Below, one piece after another: positions 7,878-16,548 of a DNA stretch of 64,000 nucleotides (position 1 is its first letter; every line of letters starts with the position of its first letter). The notes beneath the pieces are model-generated. The model had not been told where the DNA came from and searched no databases. It saw only the letters and a program-made list of their open reading frames with translations. The translations under genes were made by a program, and so were the position numbers. Source of the DNA: Citrobacter telavivensis (lineage in GTDB: Bacteria; Pseudomonadota; Gammaproteobacteria; Enterobacterales; Enterobacteriaceae); assembly GCA_009363175.1 (NCBI GenBank), contig CP045205.1:930001-994000 (forward strand), read 5' to 3'.

Positions 7878-9227
7878 ATGTCTACGCCTTCAGCGCGTAC
7901 CGGCGGTTCGCTTGACGCCTGGTTTAAAATTTCACAACGTGGAAGCACTGTCCGTCAGGAAGTGGTGGCAGGTTTAACAACGTTTCTGGCGATGGTGTAC
8001 TCCGTTATCGTCGTGCCTGGCATGCTGGGCAAAGCCGGATTTCCGCCCGCAGCGGTGTTCGTTGCGACCTGTCTGGTGGCTGGTTTGGGTTCTATCGTCA
8101 TGGGGCTGTGGGCAAACCTGCCTCTGGCGATTGGTTGCGCCATCTCGTTGACCGCTTTCACGGCGTTCAGCCTGGTACTGGGCCAGCAGATTAGCGTTCC
8201 GGTCGCGTTGGGCGCGGTATTCCTGATGGGTGTGCTGTTTACCATTATCTCCGCGACCGGGATCCGTAGCTGGATCCTGCGCAATTTACCGCAGGGCATC
8301 GCGCACGGCACCGGCATCGGTATCGGCCTGTTTTTACTGCTGATCGCGGCGAACGGCGTAGGTCTGGTCATCAAGAACCCGCTGGACGGTCTGCCGGTAG
8401 CCCTCGGTCATTTCGCGACCTTCCCGGTGATTATGTCGCTGGTTGGTCTGGCGGTGATTATCGGTCTGGAGAAACTGAAAGTGCCGGGGGGGATTCTGCT
8501 GACGATTATCGGCATTTCTATCGTCGGCCTGCTTTTCGATCCGGCCGTGAAATTCTCCGGCATTTTCGCCATGCCGTCGCTGAGCGATGAAAACGGCAAA
8601 TCGCTGATTGGCAGCCTGGATATCATGGGCGCGCTGAACCCGGTTGTACTGCCAAGCGTCCTGGCGCTGGTGATGACCGCCGTGTTTGATGCCACTGGCA
8701 CCATCCGCGCCGTGGCGGGTCAGGCGAATCTGTTGGATAAAGACGGACAGATCATCGACGGCGGTAAAGCGCTGACCACCGACTCCCTGAGCAGCGTGTT
8801 CTCCGGTCTGGTGGGCGCGGCGCCGGCAGCGGTCTATATCGAGTCAGCGGCTGGTACGGCAGCGGGCGGTAAAACCGGTCTGACCGCCATCACCGTTGGC
8901 GTACTGTTCCTGCTGATCCTGTTCCTCTCTCCGCTCTCTTATCTCGTTCCGGTGTATGCAACGGCGCCTGCGCTGATGTACGTCGGTCTGCTGATGTTGA
9001 GCAACGTGGCGAAAATCGATTTTGCTGACTTTGTTGATGCAATGGCGGGTCTGGTGACAGCCGTATTCATCGTACTGACCTGTAACATCGTGACCGGTAT
9101 TATGATTGGTTTTGCCACGCTGGTGATTGGCCGTGTGGTTTCGGGTGAGTGGCGCAAGCTGAACATCGGCACCGTGGTGATTGCCGTGGCGCTGGTGGCG
9201 TTCTATGCCGGCGGCTGGGCCATCTGA
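7878..9227 (+). CDS. ghxP: guanine/hypoxanthine permease GhxP
   Basis: 449-aa NCS2/AzgA-type purine permease, almost identical to E. coli GhxP (YjcD). It imports guanine and hypoxanthine by proton symport in the inner membrane. Many helices are visible, and TM3 and TM10 substrate regions (SLTAFTAFSLV, ESAAGTAAGGKTGLTA) are conserved. I chose ATG 7878 (MSTPSARTGG) because AGGGG at 7864-7868 is 9 nt away; an ATG three codons earlier (7869) has no space for an SD. PurR-like boxes upstream suggest purine repression. A terminator follows directly. Confidence 0.93.
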   Translation: MSTPSARTGGSLDAWFKISQRGSTVRQEVVAGLTTFLAMVYSVIVVPGMLGKAGFPPAAVFVATCLVAGLGSIVMGLWANLPLAIGCAISLTAFTAFSLVLGQQISVPVALGAVFLMGVLFTIISATGIRSWILRNLPQGIAHGTGIGIGLFLLLIAANGVGLVIKNPLDGLPVALGHFATFPVIMSLVGLAVIIGLEKLKVPGGILLTIIGISIVGLLFDPAVKFSGIFAMPSLSDENGKSLIGSLDIMGALNPVVLPSVLALVMTAVFDATGTIRAVAGQANLLDKDGQIIDGGKALTTDSLSSVFSGLVGAAPAAVYIESAAGTAAGGKTGLTAITVGVLFLLILFLSPLSYLVPVYATAPALMYVGLLMLSNVAKIDFADFVDAMAGLVTAVFIVLTCNIVTGIMIGFATLVIGRVVSGEWRKLNIGTVVIAVALVAFYAGGWAI

Positions 9228-9247
9228 TTACGAAATGTACTCCGAAA

Positions 9248-9276
9248 ATGGGTGGCTTTTGCCGCCCATTTTTATT
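9248..9276 (+). terminator. intrinsic terminator of ghxP
   Basis: Arms ATGGGTGGC (9248-9256) and GCCGCCCAT (9261-9269) pair over 9 bp, with one G-U, around a TTTT loop. TTTTATTTT follows. Confidence 0.85.
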
Positions 9277-9375
9277 TTCAGCACACACTTGTTGTCTTTT
9301 GCGATACTCTGAAAAAGGTAAAATCAAGGCACGACGCCTCTCAAACACATAAGAAACATCGCAAACAGGGAACGC

Positions 9376-11022
9376 ATGGAAATCTTCTTCACAATACTCA
9401 TCATGACCCTTGTGGTCTCTCTGTCCGGGGTATTTACGCGCGTATTGCCCTTCCAGCTCCCCTTACCCCTCATGCAGATTGCGATCGGCGCGCTGTTGGC
9501 GTGGCCCACGTTTGGTCTGCACGTCGAGTTTGACCCCGAACTGTTTCTGGTTCTGTTTATCCCGCCGCTGCTGTTTGCCGATGGCTGGAAGACGCCAACG
9601 CGAGAATTTCTTGAACATGGGCGAGAGATATTTGGCCTCGCGCTGGCGCTGGTCGTCGTCACGGTGGTCGGGATAGGGTTCCTGATTTACTGGGTGGTGC
9701 CGGGTATTCCGCTGATACCCGCCTTTGCGCTGGCCGCCGTGCTGTCACCCACCGATGCGGTGGCCCTTTCCGGTATTGTCGGCGAAGGCCGTATACCGAA
9801 GAAAATCATGGGCATTCTGCAGGGCGAGGCGCTGATGAACGACGCCTCCGGCCTGGTCGCGTTGAAATTTGCCGTTGCCGTGGCGATGGGGACGATGATT
9901 TTTACCATCGGCGGTGCGACCGTGGAATTCTTCAAAGTCGCGATCGGCGGTATCCTGGCAGGGTTTGTGGTGAGCTGGCTGTACGGTCGCTCGCTCGGGT
10001 TCCTCAGCCGCTGGGGCGGTGACGAACCCGCCACGCAGATCGTCCTGCTGTTCCTGCTGCCGTTTGCTTCTTATTTGATTGCCGAACATATCGGCGTGTC
10101 GGGCATCCTGGCCGCCGTCGCGGCGGGGATGACCATCACCCGTGCGGGCGTGATGCGCCGTGCGCCGCTGGCGATGCGTCTGCGCGCCAACAGCACCTGG
10201 GCAATGCTGGAGTTTGTTTTTAACGGCATGGTGTTCCTGCTGTTGGGCCTGCAGTTGCCGGGCATTCTGGAGTCCTCTCTGGTGGCGGCAGAAGCCGACC
10301 CGAACGTTGAAACCTGGATGCTGTTTACCGACATCGTGCTGATTTATGCGGCGCTGATGCTGGTGCGTTTCGGCTGGCTGTGGACGATGAAAAAATTCAG
10401 CGTGCGTTTTCTGCACAAGAAGCCGATGGAGTTTGGCTCCTGGTCCACGCGTGAGTTGCTGATTGCCTCCTTTGCGGGGGTTCGCGGGGCCATCACCCTG
10501 GCGGGTGTCCTGTCTATCCCGCTGCTGCTGCCGGATGGCAACGTCTTCCCGGCGCGCTACGAACTGGTCTTCCTCGCCGCTGGGGTGATTCTGTTCTCGC
10601 TGTTTGTCGGCGTAGTGATGCTGCCGATTCTGCTGCAACATCTGGAAGTGGCCGATCATTCTCAGCAGTTGAAAGAGGAACGGATTGCTCGTGCGGCGAC
10701 GGCGGAAGTGGCGATTGTCGCTATCCAGAAAATGGAAGAGCGTCTGGCGGCGGATACTGAGGAGAATATCGATAATCAGCTCCTGACCGAAGTGAGCTCC
10801 CGCGTCATCGGTAACCTGCGTCGTCGTGCTGACGGGCGTAACGATGTCGAGAGTTCGCTCCAGGAAGAGAACCTGGAACGCCGCTTCCGCCTCGCGGCGC
10901 TGCGATCAGAGCGGGCGGAGTTGTATCATCTGCGCGCCACCCGCGAAATCAGCAATGAAACCCTGCAAAAATTACTGCACGATCTCGACCTGCTGGAAGC
11001 GTTGCTGATCGAAAATCAGTAA
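9376..11022 (+). CDS. yjcE: Na+/H+ (cation/proton) antiporter YjcE
   Basis: 548-aa CPA1-family exchanger close to E. coli YjcE. About 12 membrane segments fill residues 1-420. The conserved ion-binding region reads SPTDAVALSGI near 123-133, with ALMNDASGLVALKFA following. The C-terminal third (about 430-548) is a charged cytoplasmic coiled region rich in Glu and Arg. It is predicted to exchange Na+ or K+ for H+ at the inner membrane. It is a single gene between the ghxP terminator and a BIME block. Confidence 0.9.
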   Translation: MEIFFTILIMTLVVSLSGVFTRVLPFQLPLPLMQIAIGALLAWPTFGLHVEFDPELFLVLFIPPLLFADGWKTPTREFLEHGREIFGLALALVVVTVVGIGFLIYWVVPGIPLIPAFALAAVLSPTDAVALSGIVGEGRIPKKIMGILQGEALMNDASGLVALKFAVAVAMGTMIFTIGGATVEFFKVAIGGILAGFVVSWLYGRSLGFLSRWGGDEPATQIVLLFLLPFASYLIAEHIGVSGILAAVAAGMTITRAGVMRRAPLAMRLRANSTWAMLEFVFNGMVFLLLGLQLPGILESSLVAAEADPNVETWMLFTDIVLIYAALMLVRFGWLWTMKKFSVRFLHKKPMEFGSWSTRELLIASFAGVRGAITLAGVLSIPLLLPDGNVFPARYELVFLAAGVILFSLFVGVVMLPILLQHLEVADHSQQLKEERIARAATAEVAIVAIQKMEERLAADTEENIDNQLLTEVSSRVIGNLRRRADGRNDVESSLQEENLERRFRLAALRSERAELYHLRATREISNETLQKLLHDLDLLEALLIENQ

Positions 11023-11034
11023 AACCGTCGTGTT

Positions 11035-11111
11035 GCCTGATGGCGCTGCGCTTATCAGGCCTACGGTTCGTGCATGTTGCAGGCCGGATAAGGCGTTAGC
11101 CGTCATCCGGC
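11035..11111. repeat. BIME copy 1 (77 bp)
   Basis: Two opposed REP palindromes. The left is GCCTGATGG...TATCAGGC followed by CTAC. The right is GCCGGATAAGGCG...CATCCGGC preceded by GCAG rather than the usual GTAG. Confidence 0.9.
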
Positions 11112-11126
11112 GATATTTGTCGTGTT

Positions 11127-11203
11127 GCCTGATGGCGCTGCGCTTATCAGGCCTACGGTTCGTGCATGTTGTAGGCCGGATAAGGCGCCAGCCGTCATCC
11201 GGC
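11127..11203. repeat. BIME copy 2 (77 bp)
   Basis: Same unit as copy 1, starting 92 bp downstream. The right REP carries an intact GTAG tetranucleotide and GGCGCCAGCC in the loop region. Confidence 0.9.
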
Positions 11204-11233
11204 GTTGGTCTGTCTGCACATATTTGTCGTGTT

Positions 11234-11310
11234 GCCTGATGGCGCTGCGCTTATCAGGCCTACGGTTCGTGCATGTTGCAGGCCGGATAAGGCGCCAGCC
11301 GTCATCCGGC
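11234..11310. repeat. BIME copy 3 (77 bp)
   Basis: Same unit, 107 bp after copy 2. GCAG replaces GTAG, and the loop is GGCGCCAGCC. Confidence 0.9.
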
Positions 11311-11399
11311 AATTTAGTTTGCGAGTTGTATTCCTGAATAAGTCAGTCACGCTTGCCACCTCCCTCGTCCCCGCCTATTTTTGCGAAAAAGGAGGAAAT

Positions 11400-11891
11400 A
11401 TGTCTGATTATCGGCGCAACTACATCAACGGTGGAACGTGGTTTTTTACCGTTAACCTGCGTAATCGCAGAAGTCATCTTTTAATAAAACAGATCGCAGC
11501 GCTGAGAAATGCCATTTGGATGGTTAAAAGAAACAAACCTTTTCAAATCGATGCCTGGGTCGTTCTGCCCAAGCATATGCACTGTATCTGGACGTTGCCT
11601 GAAAACGAGTATGATTTTTCAGCACGTTGGCGGGCTATTAAAAAGACTTTTTCAAAGTCGCTGGCGTTACGGCAGGTCTGGCAGCCCCGTTTCTGGGAAC
11701 ACACTATACGGGACCAGCATGATTACCAAAGACATGTTGATTATATTTATATCAATCCCGTTAAACATGGTTGGGTAACGCAGGTAAAAAATTGGCCGTA
11801 CTCTACGTTTCACCGCGATGTGAAGCGAGGTTTATACCCTCAGAAGTGGGCAAGTAGCATGGCATCGTTACAGGCGGGTGAACGAGTGTAG
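11400..11891 (+). CDS. REP-associated tyrosine transposase (RAYT)
   Basis: 163-aa Y1 HUH-type transposase of the TnpA-REP family. The HUH pair is H59 and H61 in PKHMHCIW. The candidate nucleophile is Y115 (or Y117) in HVDYIYINPVKHG, the signature helix of RAYTs. It starts at ATG 11400 after AAAAAGGAGG, an unusually strong SD; a longer in-frame read from 11205 passes through a BIME and is unlikely to be coding. RAYTs bind and cut single-stranded REP sequences and are thought to spread them; this copy has its presumed substrates on both sides and appears intact. Confidence 0.85.
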   Translation: MSDYRRNYINGGTWFFTVNLRNRRSHLLIKQIAALRNAIWMVKRNKPFQIDAWVVLPKHMHCIWTLPENEYDFSARWRAIKKTFSKSLALRQVWQPRFWEHTIRDQHDYQRHVDYIYINPVKHGWVTQVKNWPYSTFHRDVKRGLYPQKWASSMASLQAGERV

Positions 11892-11904
11892 GCGTTAGCC
11901 TGAT

Positions 11905-11981
11905 GCCTGATGGCGCTGCGCTTATCAGGCCTACGGTTCGTGCATGTTGTAGGCCGGATAAGGCGTTAGCCGTCATCCGGC
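11905..11981. repeat. BIME copy 4 (77 bp)
   Basis: Right-hand copy beyond the RAYT gene, same orientation as copies 1-3, with intact GTAG and GGCGTTAGCC. It ends 10 bp from the convergent LysR gene stop. Confidence 0.9.
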
Positions 11982-11991
11982 GGTACGATGT

Positions 11992-12885
11992 TTATCGGTC
12001 AGCCGAGGTTAACCAAAACCCTTCACAACAGGACAGCCAGGCTTTGGCGCTGTGTGAGAGATACACCCCTTCGCGCCAAATCATCCCTAGCTGCCAGCGT
12101 AACTCACTTTCCAGCGGGATCCAGCGCAGCGTATTCTTATCCAGCCGTTCGCAAATAGGCTCCGGCAAAATGGCGATCCCCACGCCTGCCTGCACCATTG
12201 CCGCAAGAAAGTCCCACTGACCGCTGCGCACCGCGATACGCGGCTTCACCTCATGCTCACTAAACAGTTGCATCAGTTGGCGGCTCAGGGCGAAATCCTC
12301 GTTGTAGATCAGCAGTGGATGCTCGGCCAGCGCTTCCGGCGACACGGACTGGCAGGTGGTCCACTGACCGGAGCGCGGCACCAGTACGCAAAGAGGATGG
12401 CTGAATACCGGTAACGTCGCCAGACCGCTCCCTTCCTCCACGGGGAGCGCGGTCATCGCGACATCCAGTTCCCCGTTCATCACCGCCTGCTGCACCGTCA
12501 GGCCGCCAAACTCAGAAACCTTAAGCTCCACGCCGGGGTAGCGCTGGCGAAACAAGCCGATCGGTCCGGCCATCAGCATGCCAACCATCGGCGGGATGCC
12601 GAGACGCAGCAGTCCTTTATTAAGGTGGTTGATGTCGCCCAGTTCGGCTTCCAGTTGGCGAAACTCGGCCAGAATCGCCAGCCCGCGTTCGAACACGACG
12701 CGACCGGTGTCGGTGAGCAACAGTTTGCGACCATCGCGGATCAGCAGCGTACAGCTCAGCTCATCTTCCAGGTTTTTCAGCATCTTACTGATGGTCGGTT
12801 GGGTGACAAAGAGCTTCTCCGCTGCGCGGGTGAAGCTCTGTTGGCGTACCACTTCAACAAAATAACGCAGCGTTCTGATATCCAT
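11992..12885 (-). CDS. LysR-family regulator divergent from cidAB
   Basis: 297-aa LysR-type regulator. The N-terminal winged HTH (1-60) reads RTLRYFVEVVRQQSFTRAAE, followed by a linker helix and a periplasmic-binding-protein-like effector domain (about 90-290) with LAAMVQAGVGIAILP near 230-245. It is divergently transcribed from a CidA/CidB-like pair with about 100 bp between starts, the classic CidR arrangement, so it probably activates that operon in response to a small carboxylate. The inducer is not evident. Its 3' end faces the last BIME of the RAYT unit. Confidence 0.8.
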   Translation of the reverse strand: MDIRTLRYFVEVVRQQSFTRAAEKLFVTQPTISKMLKNLEDELSCTLLIRDGRKLLLTDTGRVVFERGLAILAEFRQLEAELGDINHLNKGLLRLGIPPMVGMLMAGPIGLFRQRYPGVELKVSEFGGLTVQQAVMNGELDVAMTALPVEEGSGLATLPVFSHPLCVLVPRSGQWTTCQSVSPEALAEHPLLIYNEDFALSRQLMQLFSEHEVKPRIAVRSGQWDFLAAMVQAGVGIAILPEPICERLDKNTLRWIPLESELRWQLGMIWREGVYLSHSAKAWLSCCEGFWLTSADR

Positions 12886-12988
12886 GAGTATTCCTTCCGA
12901 CTATGCCTGTAATGATTTTAATTCATTTCAGTCATCGACGGGGTCTCTCTATACTGGCGTTCCGTATTATTTTTCAGGATGTTCCCTC

Positions 12989-13399
12989 ATGGCTGTGGCG
13001 ATAAGCCGCGTTACGCCTGCCGTTATGCAACGACTCCAGGTTCCGGTTCAGGTACTGCTGTATGCAGGTTTGTTTATCGTTGCGCAATATCTGGTTTCCT
13101 GGCTGCATCTGCCGCTACCGGCCAATCTGGTGGGGATGATGCTGATGCTGGCGCTGATTGTTTGTCGCATCCTTCCATTGCGCTGGGTTCGCGCCGGGGC
13201 GCGCTGGCTGCTGGCGGAGATGCTGCTGTTCTTTGTTCCGGCGGTGGTGGCGGTAGTGAACTATGCCCATCAGCTACTGGTGGACGGCTGGCGGATTTTT
13301 TCGGTCATTGCGATCAGCACGCTAATGGTGCTTGGTGCAACGGCGTGGGTAGTGGATAAAGTCTATCGTTATGAAATAAGCAGGGTAAACCGTGACTAA
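12989..13399 (+). CDS. CidA/LrgA family holin-like protein
   Basis: 136-aa membrane protein with four predicted helices (about 20-37, 40-58, 74-95, 100-120) and the LrgA/CidA core LPLPANLVGMMLMLALI. I chose ATG 12989 (MAVAISRV) with AGGA about 9 nt upstream; a longer read from 12884 overlaps the LysR start and lacks an SD. CidA-type proteins partner with CidB/LrgB-type proteins and are linked to murein hydrolase control or to pyruvate and other small-metabolite transport. The stop overlaps the next gene's GTG by 8 bp. Confidence 0.8.
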   Translation: MAVAISRVTPAVMQRLQVPVQVLLYAGLFIVAQYLVSWLHLPLPANLVGMMLMLALIVCRILPLRWVRAGARWLLAEMLLFFVPAVVAVVNYAHQLLVDGWRIFSVIAISTLMVLGATAWVVDKVYRYEISRVNRD

Positions 13400-14081
13400 T
13401 CTCCAGCTCAGCGTGCTTTGTCTGGCGATCACGTTGATTATCTATTTCGCCAATAAACGCCTGTACCGTCGTTTTCGTAAGCTGCCGCTGATGCCGCTGG
13501 TACTCACGCCCGCGCTGCTGGTGCTGATGCTGGTATTTGGTCATATCTCCTGGCAAAGCTACATCGGTGAATCACACTGGTTGCTGTGGCTGCTTGGTCC
13601 GGCAACGATCGCCTTTGCTGTGCCGGTTTACGACAATTTTGCCATTATCAAACGTCACTGGATGTCGCTTACCGCAGGCGTGGTAACGGCAACGGTGGTC
13701 GCGGTGACCAGTTCAGTCTGGCTGGCACGTTTATTTACCCTGCCGGACGAAATTCAACGCAGCCTGGCGGTGCGTTCGGTGACCACGCCGTTTGCCCTGG
13801 CGGCGGCTGAACCGCTGGGTGGGCAGCCAGATTTAGTGGCGCTGTTCGTGGTGGTGACCGGCGTATTTGGCATGGCGGTCGGCGATGCGCTGTTTTTGCG
13901 TCTGTCGATTCGTGAAGGGATGGCGAAAGGTGCGGGATTTGGCGCGGCTTCGCACGGGGCAGGGACGGCGCGCTCGTATGAGCTTGGCCAGCAGGAGGGC
14001 GTGGTCGCCAGTCTGGTGATGATGCTTTCCGGTGTGGTGATGGTACTGGTTGCGCCGCTGGTAGCGAAGCTGATGTTCTGA
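13392..14081 (+). CDS. CidB/LrgB family membrane protein
   Basis: 229-aa LrgB/CidB-family inner-membrane protein with GTG start at 13392 overlapping the cidA-like stop, which points to translational coupling. Hydrophobic helices fill the chain. The conserved segments RSVTTPFALAAAEPLGG and GAASHGAGTARSYE are family signatures. It is predicted to act with the preceding holin-like protein. A 9-bp hairpin (14087-14107) follows but has no T-tract, so termination there is uncertain. Confidence 0.82.
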   Translation: MTNLQLSVLCLAITLIIYFANKRLYRRFRKLPLMPLVLTPALLVLMLVFGHISWQSYIGESHWLLWLLGPATIAFAVPVYDNFAIIKRHWMSLTAGVVTATVVAVTSSVWLARLFTLPDEIQRSLAVRSVTTPFALAAAEPLGGQPDLVALFVVVTGVFGMAVGDALFLRLSIREGMAKGAGFGAASHGAGTARSYELGQQEGVVASLVMMLSGVVMVLVAPLVAKLMF

Positions 14082-14160
14082 TAAATCGGGTAGCGAAGCG
14101 CTACCCGACAGAGAGTCAGTCTCCACTTTTTCTTCCCGTACAATTCATGATCATGAATCG

Positions 14161-14703
14161 CTAATGTTGGGACAATGTGGCGGCCTGTGCTCTGGCCGCG
14201 CTAATCGCGTTATCGTCAAAGATGTTTTGCTCAAACCCGTTGGAAACATCTACCACCCGGTAGATTTTCCAGTTGCCGTCTTCCTGGCGCAAATAGTCGC
14301 GAAGTTTGCGTTTTTTACCATCCTCAATACCCAACCAGACATCCAGCACTTTACCTCCCGCATCATCCCTGGCCGTTCCGACGTCGAGAGCGGATATCCA
14401 TTCGGCAGCATAATCCTGGCAGTAGGTGAAATAGTCCGCGTCTACGATCTCTTGTTCCTTGATATCCTGAATGGCTTTAAGCCTGGTCAGCGTCTCTTTC
14501 GCGACGTATTGCTGCATTTTGGCGGAATTCAACGGATTTTCTTGATTATCAGAGACAAAATCTGTCAGGTAAAAATGATAGAAATCTCTGACGGTTGCTT
14601 CAGGTGTCTGTGCATGAGTGATGCAACTCATCAGCAGGAGTGATATCAGTAATAGTGTGCGCATTGTGGCATGATCGACCGCTGTATTGATATTCCATTC
14701 CAT
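14161..14703 (-). CDS. DUF3828-type secreted protein
   Basis: 180-aa exported protein. A hydrophobic signal segment LLLISLLLMSCITHA is followed by QTPEATVRDFYHFYL. The rest has the pattern of DUF3828 (YqhG-like) proteins: a DYFTYCQDYAAEW segment and a C-terminal NWKIYRVVDVSN strand pair. I use ATG 14703 because ACGGAAA lies before it; ATG 14664 (MRTLLL...) gives a more typical signal peptide but has no SD. Function is unknown. It is a single gene, convergent with cidAB and preceded by an AT-rich promoter region. Confidence 0.65.
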   Translation of the reverse strand: MEWNINTAVDHATMRTLLLISLLLMSCITHAQTPEATVRDFYHFYLTDFVSDNQENPLNSAKMQQYVAKETLTRLKAIQDIKEQEIVDADYFTYCQDYAAEWISALDVGTARDDAGGKVLDVWLGIEDGKKRKLRDYLRQEDGNWKIYRVVDVSNGFEQNIFDDNAISAARAQAATLSQH

Positions 14704-14867
14704 ACTGATTTCCGTTTTTAGTTCGGTGAAAACCACAAATAATCCACTGATTTAAAATGAATTTTTTGCATAAAATGCCATAGATGAAAAGTATGGAAGG
14801 TGTTAACGCAGAGGGAATGTGGATGAATTTAAGAAGGGTGATTAACGCCGGGTCAGCCATTGAAATA

Positions 14868-14891
14868 TCCCCTCCAGATATGAAGGGGATA
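14868..14891 (-). terminator. possible terminator of the acs operon
   Basis: On the minus strand ATCCCCTTC and GGAGGGGAT arms lie just after the actP stop with a short loop and ATTTC downstream. The T-tract is weak. Confidence 0.4.
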
Positions 14892-14898
14892 ATGTTGA

Positions 14899-16548
14899 TT
14901 AGTGGGCGCGGCCTTGCTCGACCCCGAAGCCCGTCTGGGAACGGATGAACTGAGCACGGAACTGCTCGCGTTCGCGATTCCCTTCTGCCGAGTTATCGGT
15001 GGCAGAGAAGAACCAGATCCCAAGGAATGCCACGGTAATGGAGAACAGCGCCGGGTATTCATACGGGAAGATAGCCTTTTCGTGGCCGAGGATTTGTACC
15101 CAAATGGTAGGGCCAAGCACCATCAACACCACGGCAGTCAACAGGCCTAACCAGCCGCCCAGCATTGCGCCACGCGTGGTCAGTTTCGACCAGTACATGG
15201 AAAGCAGGATGATCGGGAAGTTACAGCTCGCGGCGATAGCAAACGCCAGACCTACCATGAAAGCGATGTTCTGATTCTCGAACAGCACGCCAAGAATAAT
15301 GGCGATGACGCCCAGCACCAGCACGGTGATTTTCGACACCCGCAACTCGTCACGTTCGGTCGCACCTTTGCGGAACACGTTCGCGTACAGATCGTGAGAG
15401 ACCGCAGAGGCGCCCGCCAGCGTCAGACCGGCGACGACCGCCAGAATAGTGGCGAACGCCACCGCTGAAATAAAGCCGAGGAACAGGTTGCCGCCCACCG
15501 CATTCGCCAGGTGTACCGCCGCCATGTTGTTCCCGCCAATCAGCGCGCCCGCCGCATCTTTATACGCCGGATTCGCACCGACCAGCATAATGGCGCCAAA
15601 ACCGATGATGAAGGTCAGGATGTAGAAGTAACCCATAAAGCCGGTGGCATAGAACACGCTCTTACGCGCTTCGCGGGCATCGCTGACCGTGAAGAAACGC
15701 ATCAGGATGTGTGGCAAACCCGCCGTACCAAACATCAGGCCGAGCCCCAGTGAGAGCGCAGAGATCGGGTCTTTCACCAGCCCGCCCGGACTCATAATCG
15801 CAGAACCTTTCGGGTGCACCGCCATCGCTTCGGTGAACAGGTTATTGAAGCTAAAGCCCACGTGCTTCATCACCATAAAGGCCATAAAGCTGGCGCCGAA
15901 CAGCAGCAGCACGGCTTTGATGATCTGCACCCACGTGGTTGCCAGCATGCCGCCGAACAGCACGTACATCATCATCAGCACGCCGACCAGCACCACCGCG
16001 ATGTGGTAGTTCAGACCGAACAGCAGTTCAATCAGTTTGCCCGCGCCGACCATCTGGGCAATCAGATAAAGGGCAACGACCACCAGCGAACCACAGGCCG
16101 ACAGAATACGGATCGGGCCTTGCTTCAGGCGATAGGAGGCCACATCGGCAAAGGTATAGCGACCGAGGTTACGCAGACGTTCGGCGATCAGAAACAGAAT
16201 GATCGGCCAGCCCACGAGGAAGCCCAGCGAGTAGATCAACCCGTCATAGCCGGAAGTAAACACCAGTGCCGAGATCCCGAGGAACGACGCTGCCGACATG
16301 TAATCGCCGGCAATCGCCAGTCCGTTCTGGAAGCCGGTGATATTCCCGCCCGCCGTATAGTAATCGCTACGCGAACGTACGCGTTTAGAAGCCCAATACG
16401 TAATACCCAGTGTAAATACGACGAAAATCAGGAACATGATAATCGCCTGCCAGTTGGTCGGCTGGCGTTGTACCGCACCGCTAATGGCATCCGCCGCGTT
16501 GGCCGCGAAGGGTAGTGTGGCGGCAAGCGCCGTCAGGACTCTCTTCAT
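14899..16548 (-). CDS. actP: acetate/glycolate:cation symporter ActP
   Basis: 549-aa sodium:solute symporter (SSF) family permease, the same length as E. coli ActP. A cleavable N-terminal signal-like segment (MKRVLTALAATLPFAANA) precedes 13 membrane helices. Conserved stretches include NGLAIAGDYMSAASFLG and GGMLATTWVQIIKA. It imports acetate, glycolate and related monocarboxylates. It is last in acs-yjcH-actP and overlaps the yjcH stop by 4 bp, so expression is coupled to acetate activation by Acs. Confidence 0.93.
   Translation of the reverse strand: MKRVLTALAATLPFAANAADAISGAVQRQPTNWQAIIMFLIFVVFTLGITYWASKRVRSRSDYYTAGGNITGFQNGLAIAGDYMSAASFLGISALVFTSGYDGLIYSLGFLVGWPIILFLIAERLRNLGRYTFADVASYRLKQGPIRILSACGSLVVVALYLIAQMVGAGKLIELLFGLNYHIAVVLVGVLMMMYVLFGGMLATTWVQIIKAVLLLFGASFMAFMVMKHVGFSFNNLFTEAMAVHPKGSAIMSPGGLVKDPISALSLGLGLMFGTAGLPHILMRFFTVSDAREARKSVFYATGFMGYFYILTFIIGFGAIMLVGANPAYKDAAGALIGGNNMAAVHLANAVGGNLFLGFISAVAFATILAVVAGLTLAGASAVSHDLYANVFRKGATERDELRVSKITVLVLGVIAIILGVLFENQNIAFMVGLAFAIAASCNFPIILLSMYWSKLTTRGAMLGGWLGLLTAVVLMVLGPTIWVQILGHEKAIFPYEYPALFSITVAFLGIWFFSATDNSAEGNREREQFRAQFIRSQTGFGVEQGRAH

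Larger units (their letters stand above)
11035..11981 (+). mobile_element. REPtron: RAYT transposase gene flanked by BIMEs
   Basis: A REP-associated tyrosine transposase gene sits between three BIMEs on its left and one on its right, all the same 77-bp design and differing at only two or three positions. This is the arrangement expected of a RAYT with its cognate non-autonomous REP elements. It occupies the yjcE to LysR interval, where E. coli has no such gene. No target-site duplication could be defined. Confidence 0.75.

Noticed and set aside
9745..10659. 304-codon open frame on the strand opposite yjcE
   Set aside because: Antisense shadow: Gln/His/Arg-rich composition, no SD, no homology recognised, and yjcE is conserved.
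11035..11310. Tandem repeats resembling a CRISPR or satellite array
   Set aside because: Units are 77-bp BIMEs made of two opposed REPs with short irregular gaps and no cas genes; they belong with the RAYT gene.
11205..11399. N-terminal extension of the RAYT protein
   Set aside because: It translates a BIME; the strong SD is at ATG 11400.
14087..14107. Terminator after the cidB-like gene
   Set aside because: Good 9-bp hairpin but no T-tract on either strand; left unannotated as a terminator.
15814..16515. 233-codon open frame opposite actP
   Set aside because: Composition is typical of an antisense frame of a GC-rich membrane protein gene; no family resemblance.
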